In this document: piece after piece, positions 36,041-45,089 of the stretch | Layout of the letters: every line of letters starts with the position of its first letter | Position numbering within the stretch: the first letter of the stretch is position 1 | Origin: G020348385 sp964580235 | GTDB lineage: Bacteria; Acidobacteriota; Aminicenantia; Aminicenantales; Aminicenantaceae | NCBI GenBank assembly: GCA_964580235.1 | Contig: CAZOJY010000002.1 | Span: forward strand, 32,948-96,947 | DNA length: 64,000 nucleotides | Direction: 5' to 3' | Position numbers and translations under genes: made by a program | Notes under the pieces: model-generated | What the model saw: only the letters and a program-made list of their open reading frames with translations | Databases searched by the model: none | What the model was told of the DNA's origin: nothing

Positions 36041-37034
36041 AATAATTAGAACAAGCCTGATCGCGGCTTCTTTACTCCTGCTTTTTTTTATAACATGGTT
36101 TTCTTTAGAATTTTACCGCCCGATGAAAACACAACCGAACACCGTCGTTTTTGAAGTCGAAAAAGGACAAACAGCAAAGGAGATAGCCATCCAGCTAAAA
36201 AAAAATGGGATTATAAAAAAAACATGGCCAATCCTTGTGGGATACAGGATTTTCTTTTCCGCTCAAAGCCTGAAGGCAGGGGAATATGCCATAACGATTC
36301 CCAGCTCTCCGAAGAATATCCTCCATGTTCTCTCTGAGGGAAGTGTTTATCTTTATCCCATAACGATTCCCGAGGGACTGATTATCGAGGAGATCGCAGA
36401 TCTGCTGGATTCAAAGGGTTTTGCGGCCAAACAGGATTTTTTAAAGGATACATCGGATGCATCCCTCATTTCTTCCTTTGACGGGAACGCGACAAATCTA
36501 GAAGGATATCTTTTCCCAGAAACCTACCGCTTCGCCAAGGGGACATCTTCAAAAGAAATCGTGGCCGCTATGGTTTTTCAGTTCACGAAGGTTTTTTCAA
36601 AAGAGTGGAGGGAAAGAGCAAAAAAACTCGGAATGTCAATACGTGATATCGTTATTATTGCTTCACTCATAGAAAAGGAAACGTCCCTGCGCAAAGAAAA
36701 AAACCTCGTCTCTTCGGTGTTTCACAATCGTTTAAAACTGGGTATGAAGTTGGATTGCGATCCCACGATAATCTACGCGCTTAAAAAACTGGGGAAATTC
36801 AAAGACCGTCTGCACAGCAAAGACCTCAGGCTCGATTCTCCTTTCAACACTTACCTTTATCCCGGATTGCCCCCCACTCCGATCGCCAATCCCGGCAGGG
36901 ATTCTCTTGAAGCGGCCCTTAATCCTGCAGCTGAAAAATTCCTGTATTTTGTCTCTAAAAACGACGGGAGCCACCATTTCAGCCAATCCTTCCGCGATCA
37001 CCAGAACGCAGTCAATAAATATCAGCGGCGTTGA
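36030..37034 (+). CDS. mltG: Endolytic murein transglycosylase
   Basis: YceG-like membrane enzyme that cuts nascent glycan strands and sets their length. 334 residues: one N-terminal membrane span, a LysM-like part (VVFEVEKGQTAKEIAIQLK), then the catalytic domain. That domain shows LEGYLFPETYRF, IIASLIEKET (the catalytic Glu), VFHNRLKLGMKLDCDPTIIY, and LYPGLPPTPIANPG with FVSKNDGSHHFS at the end. Third gene of the ddl-ruvX-mltG unit, all related to wall growth or rRNA maturation. Confidence 0.95.
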   Translation: MLSKIIRTSLIAASLLLLFFITWFSLEFYRPMKTQPNTVVFEVEKGQTAKEIAIQLKKNGIIKKTWPILVGYRIFFSAQSLKAGEYAITIPSSPKNILHVLSEGSVYLYPITIPEGLIIEEIADLLDSKGFAAKQDFLKDTSDASLISSFDGNATNLEGYLFPETYRFAKGTSSKEIVAAMVFQFTKVFSKEWRERAKKLGMSIRDIVIIASLIEKETSLRKEKNLVSSVFHNRLKLGMKLDCDPTIIYALKKLGKFKDRLHSKDLRLDSPFNTYLYPGLPPTPIANPGRDSLEAALNPAAEKFLYFVSKNDGSHHFSQSFRDHQNAVNKYQRR

Positions 37035-37132
37035 TAATTTCCATCACTTAAACCAGCGGAATAATTCGGTCCAAAACGGATTTTGGTCTGGATTTTTTGC
37101 TCAGAATTTTTGTAGAAATAAATCCGCCTTTT

Positions 37133-37141
37133 TGGTATAGT
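37133..37141 (+). promoter_or_regulatory. Candidate extended -10 promoter
   Basis: TGG followed by TATAGT (37136-37141); no clear -35. It lies about 88 nt before ATG 37229. Confidence 0.4.
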
Positions 37142-37228
37142 ATTTGATTGAAGCAGAGCAGAGGCATCATCAAAGGAGCACAAACCAAGAATAAGAGAAA
37201 CCCAAAAGGTTGATCTCGAGGAGGAAAA

Positions 37229-38290
37229 ATGAAAACAAAGGTTTTTTTCATCCCTGTTCTAATGACTGGCATCATTCTGTTTGCATTTTCTGCCCCGCAC
37301 TCATTTTCTCAGGAAGAACAGAGGACAACCGTCATTATCCCCCCCCAAGTCAAGACTGTTTTTCAAGAAGGGATGCAATCCCGGGAAGCCCGCCTCGATA
37401 TCCCATTCCAAGTCACGAACAGCATTTTTCTGCCAGCTGGCCAAAACCTGCATGCCATCATCATCTTCAAAGTCAAAAATGCCGACCTCGAATTTGCCCC
37501 TCCTGCTGTTGTGCCTCAGGCCGAAGCCCAGGAGGAACCAGCCGCTCCACAAAACCTCATTGCGCAAAAGTATGTATTTCTCCAGTTCAACAAACTCGAA
37601 AATGACATACCTGGCGAATTGGCAAAAGAAGTCTACATCCCGATGCGAGTCGAAAAAGAAAGCGCCTCTTATGACGCAGAACAAGAGGGGACATACACCA
37701 CGGGGTATCCTCTCCCCCCCGGAAATTATCTGCTGTCCATGGCAGTCACCTCCCAAGATTTCCAGAAGATCGGGACACAGTATTTTGAAATCGACCTTCC
37801 CGATCCTCTCTCATTCACAGATACACTCGAAACCACACCGATTATTTTTTCAAAAAATATAAAGGAGGTCGCCACTCCAGAGACAACTGCCGAAATCCAT
37901 GAAACTTTTTTCAGTTATTCTATCCTTCATATCGAGCCCAACCTCGAGCGGATTTTTAGTCCCCAAGACAACCTTGACATTTTCTTCTTTATCCTTGGCA
38001 CTCAGGCCAACGATCAAGGGCAATCGGATATTGAAATCCATTATGAAGTGTACAAAGGAGATGAGCTGGAGATTAATTTTGCTACGCAAAAATACAACGC
38101 TCCTCTTGTGAGCCAACCATTGCCGATGAAAAAAACAGTTCTTGTCCGGACAACAAAAGGCACCGAAACAAGCGAGAAGAGAGAACAAAGAAATTTAGAG
38201 CCTGGAAGCTATAAGCTATCCATCACAATCAAGGACAACATCTCAACAAAAACAGTTAAAAAGACCATCGATTTTGAAGTCAGAGGTTGA
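37229..38290 (+). CDS. Exported beta-rich protein of unknown function
   Basis: Protein of 353 residues with a clear signal peptide (residues 1-28, ending SFSQE). No family recognised with confidence. The body is beta-rich with an Ala/Pro/Glu insert (VVPQAEAQEEPAAP, about 92-108). The last 35 residues (LEPGSYKLSITIKDNISTK, then FEVRG) resemble the closing strand pattern of the GWxTD proteins in this window (LEPGKYFVDVIITV), so a related Ig-like or jelly-roll end domain is possible. A strong ribosome site (GAGGAGG) precedes the ATG. Stop lies 8 nt from the convergent beta-propeller gene. Confidence 0.65.
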   Translation: MKTKVFFIPVLMTGIILFAFSAPHSFSQEEQRTTVIIPPQVKTVFQEGMQSREARLDIPFQVTNSIFLPAGQNLHAIIIFKVKNADLEFAPPAVVPQAEAQEEPAAPQNLIAQKYVFLQFNKLENDIPGELAKEVYIPMRVEKESASYDAEQEGTYTTGYPLPPGNYLLSMAVTSQDFQKIGTQYFEIDLPDPLSFTDTLETTPIIFSKNIKEVATPETTAEIHETFFSYSILHIEPNLERIFSPQDNLDIFFFILGTQANDQGQSDIEIHYEVYKGDELEINFATQKYNAPLVSQPLPMKKTVLVRTTKGTETSEKREQRNLEPGSYKLSITIKDNISTKTVKKTIDFEVRG

Positions 38291-38298
38291 TCGCAGAG

Positions 38299-41200
38299 CT
38301 ACTTCACATCCGTAAAGATAATCGGAATCTGCTGTTTCTTTAAACGTTCATTAAAAGCCGAAACATCCTTTTTTATCAACTGCTTCAGGCGATTCTGATA
38401 GTCGGCCAATTGCTCCTTGAACATTTCGTGCACTGCGATTTGTTGAGACGTGGGTGGGAAATCGGATTTGCCGATATCATTTACGAGAAACCGAAGTTTA
38501 ACATAAAACTTATCCGGCCAGCGCAGCCCATCTCCCGATCCAGAAAATTCCATCGAAAACAAAAAACTCTCAATTCCAATGAATTTTTGATTCAGTTCAT
38601 TTCCGGCTTTGATAATTGGTTCGATTTCCTCTTTCTCCTTCAGCATGTCTTTCAAGTCGTAAAGCTGTTTGCGCAGCCACTCTATCTGATTGATCATGTC
38701 TGCTACGGCATCGATATTCCTATAGATCTCCGAAAGAACTTTTGTCTGCACTTGGATATCCGCTTCTGTTCCGGCGGAATGAGGATCTTTTTTCACGGTG
38801 AGTTTTTGAGTCAATTCTTTATCCCCTACAGTCAATTTTACCGTATAGATCCCAGGAGGAACTAGAGGCCCGCTTCCGCGGCTGCCTCTTGGAAAGGGGC
38901 GCCATCCTTTATCTCCCAGCTCGACATGCTCCTGTCCTATCGGTTTTGTCCGCAGTTTGATCATCTTGGTTCTGTCATGCCTCAGGTCCCACCAGATGCG
39001 ATTAATGCCGGCTTGTTTGGGAACTTTGAAAGGTTTTGCCGGCTGTCTGCGGAATTCAACAGGCTCCAAATCTTCCGGCTTCTCGGTTTTGATGGTTCTC
39101 ACGCTCTGTCCTTTCTCATCCAGGATACTGACCACAATTTCTCCTTGTGGTTCTGACTTCAAGTAATAGCTAAGGCTGGCACCGTAAGAAGGATTCTGTC
39201 CTGAACAGGGATCATTGGGTGTTCCCCTGGGACCAGCCACATTACGGAAGCGGTAGGCCGCTCTGGGAACAAAAAGATGAACGTCTGAATCCAGGGTTTT
39301 TTGGGTCATCTGCTGGATAGGAGTGATGTCATCCAAAATCCAAAAGCCCCTTCCATATGTGCTCACCACCAGATCGTTGAAATGCTCCTGAATTGTCAAC
39401 CAGTGAACCGGCGCGTGTGGCAGGTTGCTCTGCAGCGATGTCCATTTCTTCCCATCATCAAATGAAACATAAATTGCATTTTCTGTTCCACAATACAATA
39501 AGCCTTTTCTGACCGGATCCTCCCGCACACAATGGACATAGCTGAGAACACCTTTGGGTATATCCGAGCTGATGCGCTTCCAATTTTTTCCATAATTGGA
39601 TGTTTTGAAAACATAGGGATCAAAATCGTTCACCTGATGGTAATCGACCGTTATGTAACAGGTGCCTATGTCAAAATGGGAGGGTTCGATATTGCTGACC
39701 GTTCCCCACTCCGGCAGGTCGGGAATATTTTTTGTGACGTTCGTCCAATTTTCTCCTCCATCTTGCGTCACATGCAAAAGCCCGTCATTGGTCCCGGCCC
39801 AGATCAATCCGGTTTCTAATGGGGATTCAGCGATGGCAAAAACCGTGCAGCCATACAGGGGGCTGGCATCGTCCTGGGTAATGCCCCCAGTTCTCTCCTG
39901 TTTGCTTTTATCATTTGTGGAGAGGTCAGGACTGATGATGGTCCAGCTCTGGCCCCCGTCCGTGGTCCTGTGCACATACTGGCTCCCCACGTAAACGGTG
40001 TTGTGGTCATGGGGGGAGATGGCGATCGGGAAGGTCCATTGAAAGCGGTATTTGACATCCTTGGGCGCCCAGCCCTGGATACTTTCCGGCCAGACGGTTA
40101 CCCCACGGCTCTGCATGGTGCGCAGGTCGAACACATCCAGCATACCGTCGTAATTGCCCGACCAGACGATATTGTTGTCCACGGGATCGGGAACGGCAAA
40201 CCCGCTTTCGAATCCCCCTACCGGGTGCCACAGACCTCGGGGGATACCCCCGCGGCCCATGCGGCTGTTACTCGGTCCCCTGTAGGAGGACCCATCCTGC
40301 CGGTTTCCGTACACATAATAAGGGATCTGATTGTCGACATACACATGGTACATCTGAGCGATCGGGAGCTGGATGCCGTGCCAGGATTTTCCGTGGCTGG
40401 TGGAGATACTGACACCCTGGTCATTTCCCACCATCATCCGGTCCGGATTCATAGGATCGATCCACATATCATGATGGTCGCCGCCTGAAGGGCTGAATCT
40501 TTTTATGTTTAAGCCACCGTCGAGCGTCATATGGAATCGGGTTGCCGGGAAATACACTTCATCGGCATCGTCCGGAGCCACCACGCAGCGGGTGTAGTAG
40601 AGCGGGCGGTTGAGAAGGGCCCGGTCATGATTGATCTGCTTCCAGGTATCACCACCATTATCCGACCTCCAGAGTCCTTCGTCCTTGTGCTCGATAAGGG
40701 CATAGATTCTGTTTGAATCGCTGGGGGCCACGGCCACAGCCACTTTTCCGATCTCACCCTCCGGCAAACCGCTTCCTTTGAGCCTTTTCCAGGTCAGGCC
40801 GCCGTCGACGGATTTGAAAAGTCCGCCACCCGGACCCCCGCTCCACTTTCCCCAGGTTCTTATCAGCATCGGCCACATCCCGGCGAACAGGATGCGCGGA
40901 TTGTTGGGGTCCATGGCAATATCGGAACACCCGGTGTTTTCATCCACAAAGAGCACCTTTTCCCAGCTTTTTCCGCCGTCAGAGGTTCGAAAGACTCCCC
41001 GGTCCTGCTGGGCTCCGTAACAGTGCCCCATGGCTGCCGCGAAAACGATGTCCGGATTGCGCGGATCTATCAGGACACGTCCGATCCGTCCCGTTTTTTC
41101 AAGCCCCATATTTTTCCAGGTTTTCCCGCTATCTGTGGACGTGTATATGCCGTTGCCGTGAGAGACATTGCTGCGGATAAAGGTCTCCCCGGTGCCGGCC

Positions 41201-41535
41201 CAGATGATATTGGGATCTGAGGGAGCAATCGCTAGAGAGCCGATAGAAGAGACAGGCTGCTTGTCGAAAATTGGCTTCCAGTTGATCCCGCCATCGATGG
41301 ATTTAAAAATCCCTCCAGAAGCGGCTCCGGCATAACAAATATTCGTGTTCCCGGGGACGCCGACCACGGCAATCACGCGATTGCCCACCGGACCGATGTG
41401 ACGGTACTTAAGCTGCTTGAAAAGTTCGGCTTTGATCTCCTGTCCAAATAAAGGCCCGGGATAAGCCATAAGGACAGAGACGATGAAGATTAAAGTCAAA
41501 ATGGGGGATAATAATTTTCCTTTCTTTCTGATCAC
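38299..41535 (-). CDS. Exported sortilin/BNR-repeat beta-propeller protein
   Basis: Large secreted protein (1078 residues) with a signal peptide of about 31 residues. Residues about 40-750 hold many Asp-box repeats of the form SxDGGxxW (SIDGGINW, STDSGKTW, TSDGGKSW, SVDGGLTW, TTDGGQSW, TQDGGENW). This is the VPS10/sortilin-like or 'BNR-repeat glycosyl hydrolase-like' architecture, probably two propellers. The last 300 residues contain a beta-sandwich part (VPPGIYTVKLTVGDKELTQKL) and a helical tail. No sialidase catalytic set is visible. AAAGGAGG precedes the ATG. It follows the sulfatase-fold gene after 206 nt and may belong to the same cluster. Confidence 0.82.
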   Translation of the reverse strand: MIRKKGKLLSPILTLIFIVSVLMAYPGPLFGQEIKAELFKQLKYRHIGPVGNRVIAVVGVPGNTNICYAGAASGGIFKSIDGGINWKPIFDKQPVSSIGSLAIAPSDPNIIWAGTGETFIRSNVSHGNGIYTSTDSGKTWKNMGLEKTGRIGRVLIDPRNPDIVFAAAMGHCYGAQQDRGVFRTSDGGKSWEKVLFVDENTGCSDIAMDPNNPRILFAGMWPMLIRTWGKWSGGPGGGLFKSVDGGLTWKRLKGSGLPEGEIGKVAVAVAPSDSNRIYALIEHKDEGLWRSDNGGDTWKQINHDRALLNRPLYYTRCVVAPDDADEVYFPATRFHMTLDGGLNIKRFSPSGGDHHDMWIDPMNPDRMMVGNDQGVSISTSHGKSWHGIQLPIAQMYHVYVDNQIPYYVYGNRQDGSSYRGPSNSRMGRGGIPRGLWHPVGGFESGFAVPDPVDNNIVWSGNYDGMLDVFDLRTMQSRGVTVWPESIQGWAPKDVKYRFQWTFPIAISPHDHNTVYVGSQYVHRTTDGGQSWTIISPDLSTNDKSKQERTGGITQDDASPLYGCTVFAIAESPLETGLIWAGTNDGLLHVTQDGGENWTNVTKNIPDLPEWGTVSNIEPSHFDIGTCYITVDYHQVNDFDPYVFKTSNYGKNWKRISSDIPKGVLSYVHCVREDPVRKGLLYCGTENAIYVSFDDGKKWTSLQSNLPHAPVHWLTIQEHFNDLVVSTYGRGFWILDDITPIQQMTQKTLDSDVHLFVPRAAYRFRNVAGPRGTPNDPCSGQNPSYGASLSYYLKSEPQGEIVVSILDEKGQSVRTIKTEKPEDLEPVEFRRQPAKPFKVPKQAGINRIWWDLRHDRTKMIKLRTKPIGQEHVELGDKGWRPFPRGSRGSGPLVPPGIYTVKLTVGDKELTQKLTVKKDPHSAGTEADIQVQTKVLSEIYRNIDAVADMINQIEWLRKQLYDLKDMLKEKEEIEPIIKAGNELNQKFIGIESFLFSMEFSGSGDGLRWPDKFYVKLRFLVNDIGKSDFPPTSQQIAVHEMFKEQLADYQNRLKQLIKKDVSAFNERLKKQQIPIIFTDVK

Positions 41536-41741
41536 GCTTAACCTCCTTTCAGAGATATTCTCCGCTCCATTTTATGCTTATTTTTGCTGATTTTATTCTG
41601 TAATCCTCAGCAGAAAAACTGAGTTTATTCTCTTATCATAGAAAAATGTCACGGTCAATCAGAATCGGAAAAAATAAAATGGCAGCCGCCGTAAATTTCT
41701 GGTTAGAAAAGGAATCAGGAAAATGCACAAAGCTAATAGCC

Positions 41742-44201
41742 CTACCGGGTGGCTTCGGCGATCAGCCGGTTGAGGCGACCTTTTTCTGAAGGGGGAAGCC
41801 GGCTGTAAAATTTCTCTTTGCATCGATTCAGGACTTGTAATGCTTCGGACTTATTGCCGGCCTGAAGATAGGTGATCCCCAGGTTGAAGTAGACATCTAT
41901 AAAATCGGGCTGAAGTTCCAGCGCTTTCTTCCAATCCCGGATGGCTTCGTTCGTACGGTGGCTGAAGTTAAAAGCAGAGGCCCGGCCGTTATAAGCAGAT
42001 GCCAGCCAGGGATCATGCTCTATGGCCCGGTTGAAGACACCTATTGCCTGAGCCATGATTGAAGGATCTTTTTGTTCGAGGAACCGCCTCAAATACAGAG
42101 CCCCTAAATTGTTGAAGGCTGAGGCGAATTTTGGATCGAGTTCTACAGCTTTCTGGTAAGCCTTCAAAGCCCGGTCAAAATCATTTTGTTTGTAATACAC
42201 CACGCCCAGATAATTCCATGTTTCCGGGTTGGACTCATCCATCGAAGAGGCCTTCGAAAGAACTTTTAAAGCCTGGTCGACCTTGTTCATCTCGATCAAT
42301 AAAATTCCCACCTTGGAGAGAACGCCGGCATAGTCCGGATTTCCTGTTATGGTTTCGTTGCCCAGAATTTCCCGGCAGATAACCAGAGCCTTCTCCTGCT
42401 CGTTTTCTTTGGCCAACGATCGGGCCAGGCTTATCTTCAACTGCACATTGTTCGGTTCGAGGCGTAAGGCCTTCTCGAAATTCTCCACAGCCTCTTTAAA
42501 GTCATCTTTTTTCTCTTCAATGCTTCCCAAAAGGATAAAGCCGCCGGATGATTTTTCATCGGCCTCGACGATTTCCCGGCCCAATGCTTCGGCTTCCTCA
42601 GTTCGCCCCATCTGAAACAGTTTGAATGCCAGGGTGATTTTGAACTGAAGATTTTCAGGAAAGACGTCCACCGCCTCTTTCCAGGTGATGACAACTCTCT
42701 GAGGGTCGGGTTTCATCTCATAGACTTTGGCCAGCAGCTCGTAATACTGCGGCATTTTGACGTCTGGATTCTGGGCAGTGATACGTTTGAGTTCTGCCTC
42801 GGCAATGTCCAGATTTCCTTTTTCGATTTCGCTGTTGACCCCATTGAACCGTCCCTGCAGCAGGATTCCCTTTTTGGGATCCAGAGCCTTGCCCGATTTA
42901 CCCGAAAAGGAAGAAACATAGCCCAGTGATTCCAGGCGTCTCCGATCTTCAGCTGTCATTTCCCGCCTCGAATCACCACCGGAGACGGCATATTCCAGCA
43001 CAAAACTTTTCAGCTTCTCATCCAGGGATCTGGCAGCATCAGTCTTTTCGGCAAATATGTTAGTCTTTTCCCGGGGATCGGCCGAAAGATCGTAAAGCTC
43101 GGGTTCGGGAAGGGAGATGTATTTGAAGGCTCCGTCGATGATTCCTGTCAATGGCGCCCAGCCCAAAGACTCTTTTCCATACATGCTCTCCACATAAAAA
43201 GACCGTTTCTTCTTTTCCTCTTTCCCCTTGAGCAGTCTGGCAAAACTCTTCCCCTGAACCGCAGACGGAATGTCTAGTCCATATATCTCGAGGAGGGTGG
43301 GCACGATATCGATGAGGTTGACCCGGCTCTTCACCAACAGTCCTTGAGGAAACAGCCGGGGATTATAAAAAATCAAGGGAACCCGAAGGTTTTCTTCATA
43401 ACAAAAAACAGAATGCCCGTATTCCCTGTGTTCGCCGAAGGCTTCTCCATGGTCTCCGGCAATGACAACCAGCGTGTTCTCCAGCAAATCTTTTTCTCTC
43501 AGGTCTGCGATGATCTTTCCGACATACACATCTATAAACGCAACCTCTCCATCGTACAATTCGCTGAGGCTGTCTCCCTTCCGGTAGGAATCCGGAGGCG
43601 CATAGGGCGCATGGGGGTCGTAGAAATGCACCCAGGCGAAAAATTTCTGCTGTTCCCTGTTTTGAAACCATCGGTTGAATTTATCATAGACAAGATCGGC
43701 CGTGATCTCGGAATAAAAATTATGGAGTAGCTCATCGGCATTCAAAGAGTCATCGTAGATGGAAAATCCCTGATTGAGTCCGAACTTCGCAAGCAGGACA
43801 AACGAGGCGACAACCGCATAGGTATCGTATCCGCCATCCTTCATCATTTCTGCCAATGTGGTTTCGCTTTTGTTCAAAAAAAATGTTCCGTTATCCCGCA
43901 CCCGGTTACCAAGGGGATATTGACCGGTGAAGATCGAACAATGGGCCGGCAGAGTCACCGGAACAGGCGAGTAACAATGAGAGAACTGAATTCCTCCGCG
44001 CGCCAGATCATCCAAACGGGGCGTTCTAGCTCTTGCGTATCCATATGCTCCGATACGATCTGCTCTCATGGTGTCGAGGGTGATAACCAAAAGGTTCATG
44101 CCCCCGGCTTTTATCTGTTTTTCCTTTTGGCACGCTGCAAACAAAATGATACATCCTGCCAAGGTAAAGATCAGGCATCCCCTCAAGAGATTTTTTTTCA
44201 A
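41742..44201 (-). CDS. Lipoprotein with sulfatase-fold domain and C-terminal TPRs
   Basis: 819 residues. A lipoprotein-like signal peptide ends FAAC (Cys24). Residues about 35-400 form an alkaline-phosphatase-superfamily (PF00884-type) domain with metal motifs LVITLDTMRADRIGAYG (Asp43), HFYDPHAPY and AGDHGEAFGEH (Asp250, His251). The nucleophile position reads PVTLPAHCSIFTG, so Thr83 stands where sulfatases have Cys or Ser for formylglycine. Thr is used by LtaS/EptA-type transferases. About nine TPR units fill residues 470-800. The start is TTG, overlapping the stop of the CBM9-like gene. A plain sulfatase function is doubtful. Confidence 0.85.
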   Translation of the reverse strand: MKKNLLRGCLIFTLAGCIILFAACQKEKQIKAGGMNLLVITLDTMRADRIGAYGYARARTPRLDDLARGGIQFSHCYSPVPVTLPAHCSIFTGQYPLGNRVRDNGTFFLNKSETTLAEMMKDGGYDTYAVVASFVLLAKFGLNQGFSIYDDSLNADELLHNFYSEITADLVYDKFNRWFQNREQQKFFAWVHFYDPHAPYAPPDSYRKGDSLSELYDGEVAFIDVYVGKIIADLREKDLLENTLVVIAGDHGEAFGEHREYGHSVFCYEENLRVPLIFYNPRLFPQGLLVKSRVNLIDIVPTLLEIYGLDIPSAVQGKSFARLLKGKEEKKKRSFYVESMYGKESLGWAPLTGIIDGAFKYISLPEPELYDLSADPREKTNIFAEKTDAARSLDEKLKSFVLEYAVSGGDSRREMTAEDRRRLESLGYVSSFSGKSGKALDPKKGILLQGRFNGVNSEIEKGNLDIAEAELKRITAQNPDVKMPQYYELLAKVYEMKPDPQRVVITWKEAVDVFPENLQFKITLAFKLFQMGRTEEAEALGREIVEADEKSSGGFILLGSIEEKKDDFKEAVENFEKALRLEPNNVQLKISLARSLAKENEQEKALVICREILGNETITGNPDYAGVLSKVGILLIEMNKVDQALKVLSKASSMDESNPETWNYLGVVYYKQNDFDRALKAYQKAVELDPKFASAFNNLGALYLRRFLEQKDPSIMAQAIGVFNRAIEHDPWLASAYNGRASAFNFSHRTNEAIRDWKKALELQPDFIDVYFNLGITYLQAGNKSEALQVLNRCKEKFYSRLPPSEKGRLNRLIAEATR

Positions 44202-45061
44202 TTTTCGGGCACTTTGGCCAACCGGACCACGGTCCAGAAGGAATATTTTTTGGTCATCTTCCGCAGAGCACTTAATCCCGCAGGTGATGCTCCATCAAAT
44301 CCGACACTCTGCGCACCGCCTCCTCCTCTTCCGCCTTCGGAGATTCCCACAGGACCAGGACCTCCTGAAGCGCCTCCTTTCATGTATTTTCTTCTCATCT
44401 CATCTGTCAGTCCTCCCCATTCAAAACCGACCCCGACGACATCGCCTGGTTCTGCTTCGCTTCCCAATATGGTCCTCGCTAAATTTTGAAGAGGCACTCT
44501 GAACTCGTAGGTTACTTCAGCCTGCTGGACGGATACATTGAAGGCCGCTCCTATGACGGCATCAGTCACATCGCTCTGTTCAAAAGGATCCCCTTTTTTG
44601 TCTACAGCCTCAGCTTGGCTGATAAAATAGGATTCTCTGGCCTTCAGACTTTTTTTCTGATCGTCGCTGATAACCCTCTTCTGTTTCTCCAGGGAAGCGA
44701 TGAATTCATCCGCAGGGATCTTTTTTTTGGTGAATTTGACACCAAGATCTTTCTTCTTTTTCCCTTTGGTGTCGATCCAAAGAGTCATGCCGGTGGTCTC
44801 TATCGAACTGAGATATTTCAGATCATTGAATTTAAAAAAAACATAAAGCGTATCGGAATCGTTCCGGAAGGCGTATTCCACTTTGACCTTTTTTTCTAGA
44901 TGGAAAGGATCGCCTTTCCAGTCGCTAACAAGGCCATCAATCCTGAGCGGAGATGAAGCCCAGATGCTTTCGACAGATTTATCCTTCGCAAGAGCGGAAA
45001 AAACGACGGCCAACACCAATCCCGCAACGGCCAAAATTTTTCTCATTCCGATTTTTTCCAA
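44198..45061 (-). CDS. Exported CBM9/DOMON-like protein
   Basis: 287 residues with a signal peptide (ILAVAGLVLAVVFSALAKD). Residues 35-100 (SSPLRIDGLVSDWKG, VEYAFRNDSDTLYVFFKFND, then LWIDTKG) follow the start of carbohydrate-binding family 9 / DOMON-like domains, which bind sugars or haem. A Gly-rich stretch (about 226-255) precedes the C-terminal strand region. TTG 45061 has GGAGG 5 nt upstream; ATG 45046 would also give a full signal peptide. It lies 28 nt after the GWxTD-TPR gene and overlaps the sulfatase-fold gene by 4 nt. Confidence 0.7.
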   Translation of the reverse strand: MEKIGMRKILAVAGLVLAVVFSALAKDKSVESIWASSPLRIDGLVSDWKGDPFHLEKKVKVEYAFRNDSDTLYVFFKFNDLKYLSSIETTGMTLWIDTKGKKKKDLGVKFTKKKIPADEFIASLEKQKRVISDDQKKSLKARESYFISQAEAVDKKGDPFEQSDVTDAVIGAAFNVSVQQAEVTYEFRVPLQNLARTILGSEAEPGDVVGVGFEWGGLTDEMRRKYMKGGASGGPGPVGISEGGRGGGGAQSVGFDGASPAGLSALRKMTKKYSFWTVVRLAKVPEN

Positions 45062-45089
45062 ACAAACCTCCGTATGTCATCTCTCTGAA

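Noticed and set aside
41536..41741. Promoter for the beta-propeller gene (TTGACC near 41660 on the minus strand)
   Set aside because: No acceptable -10 at a suitable distance; the gap shows nothing else clear apart from the ribosome site at its end.
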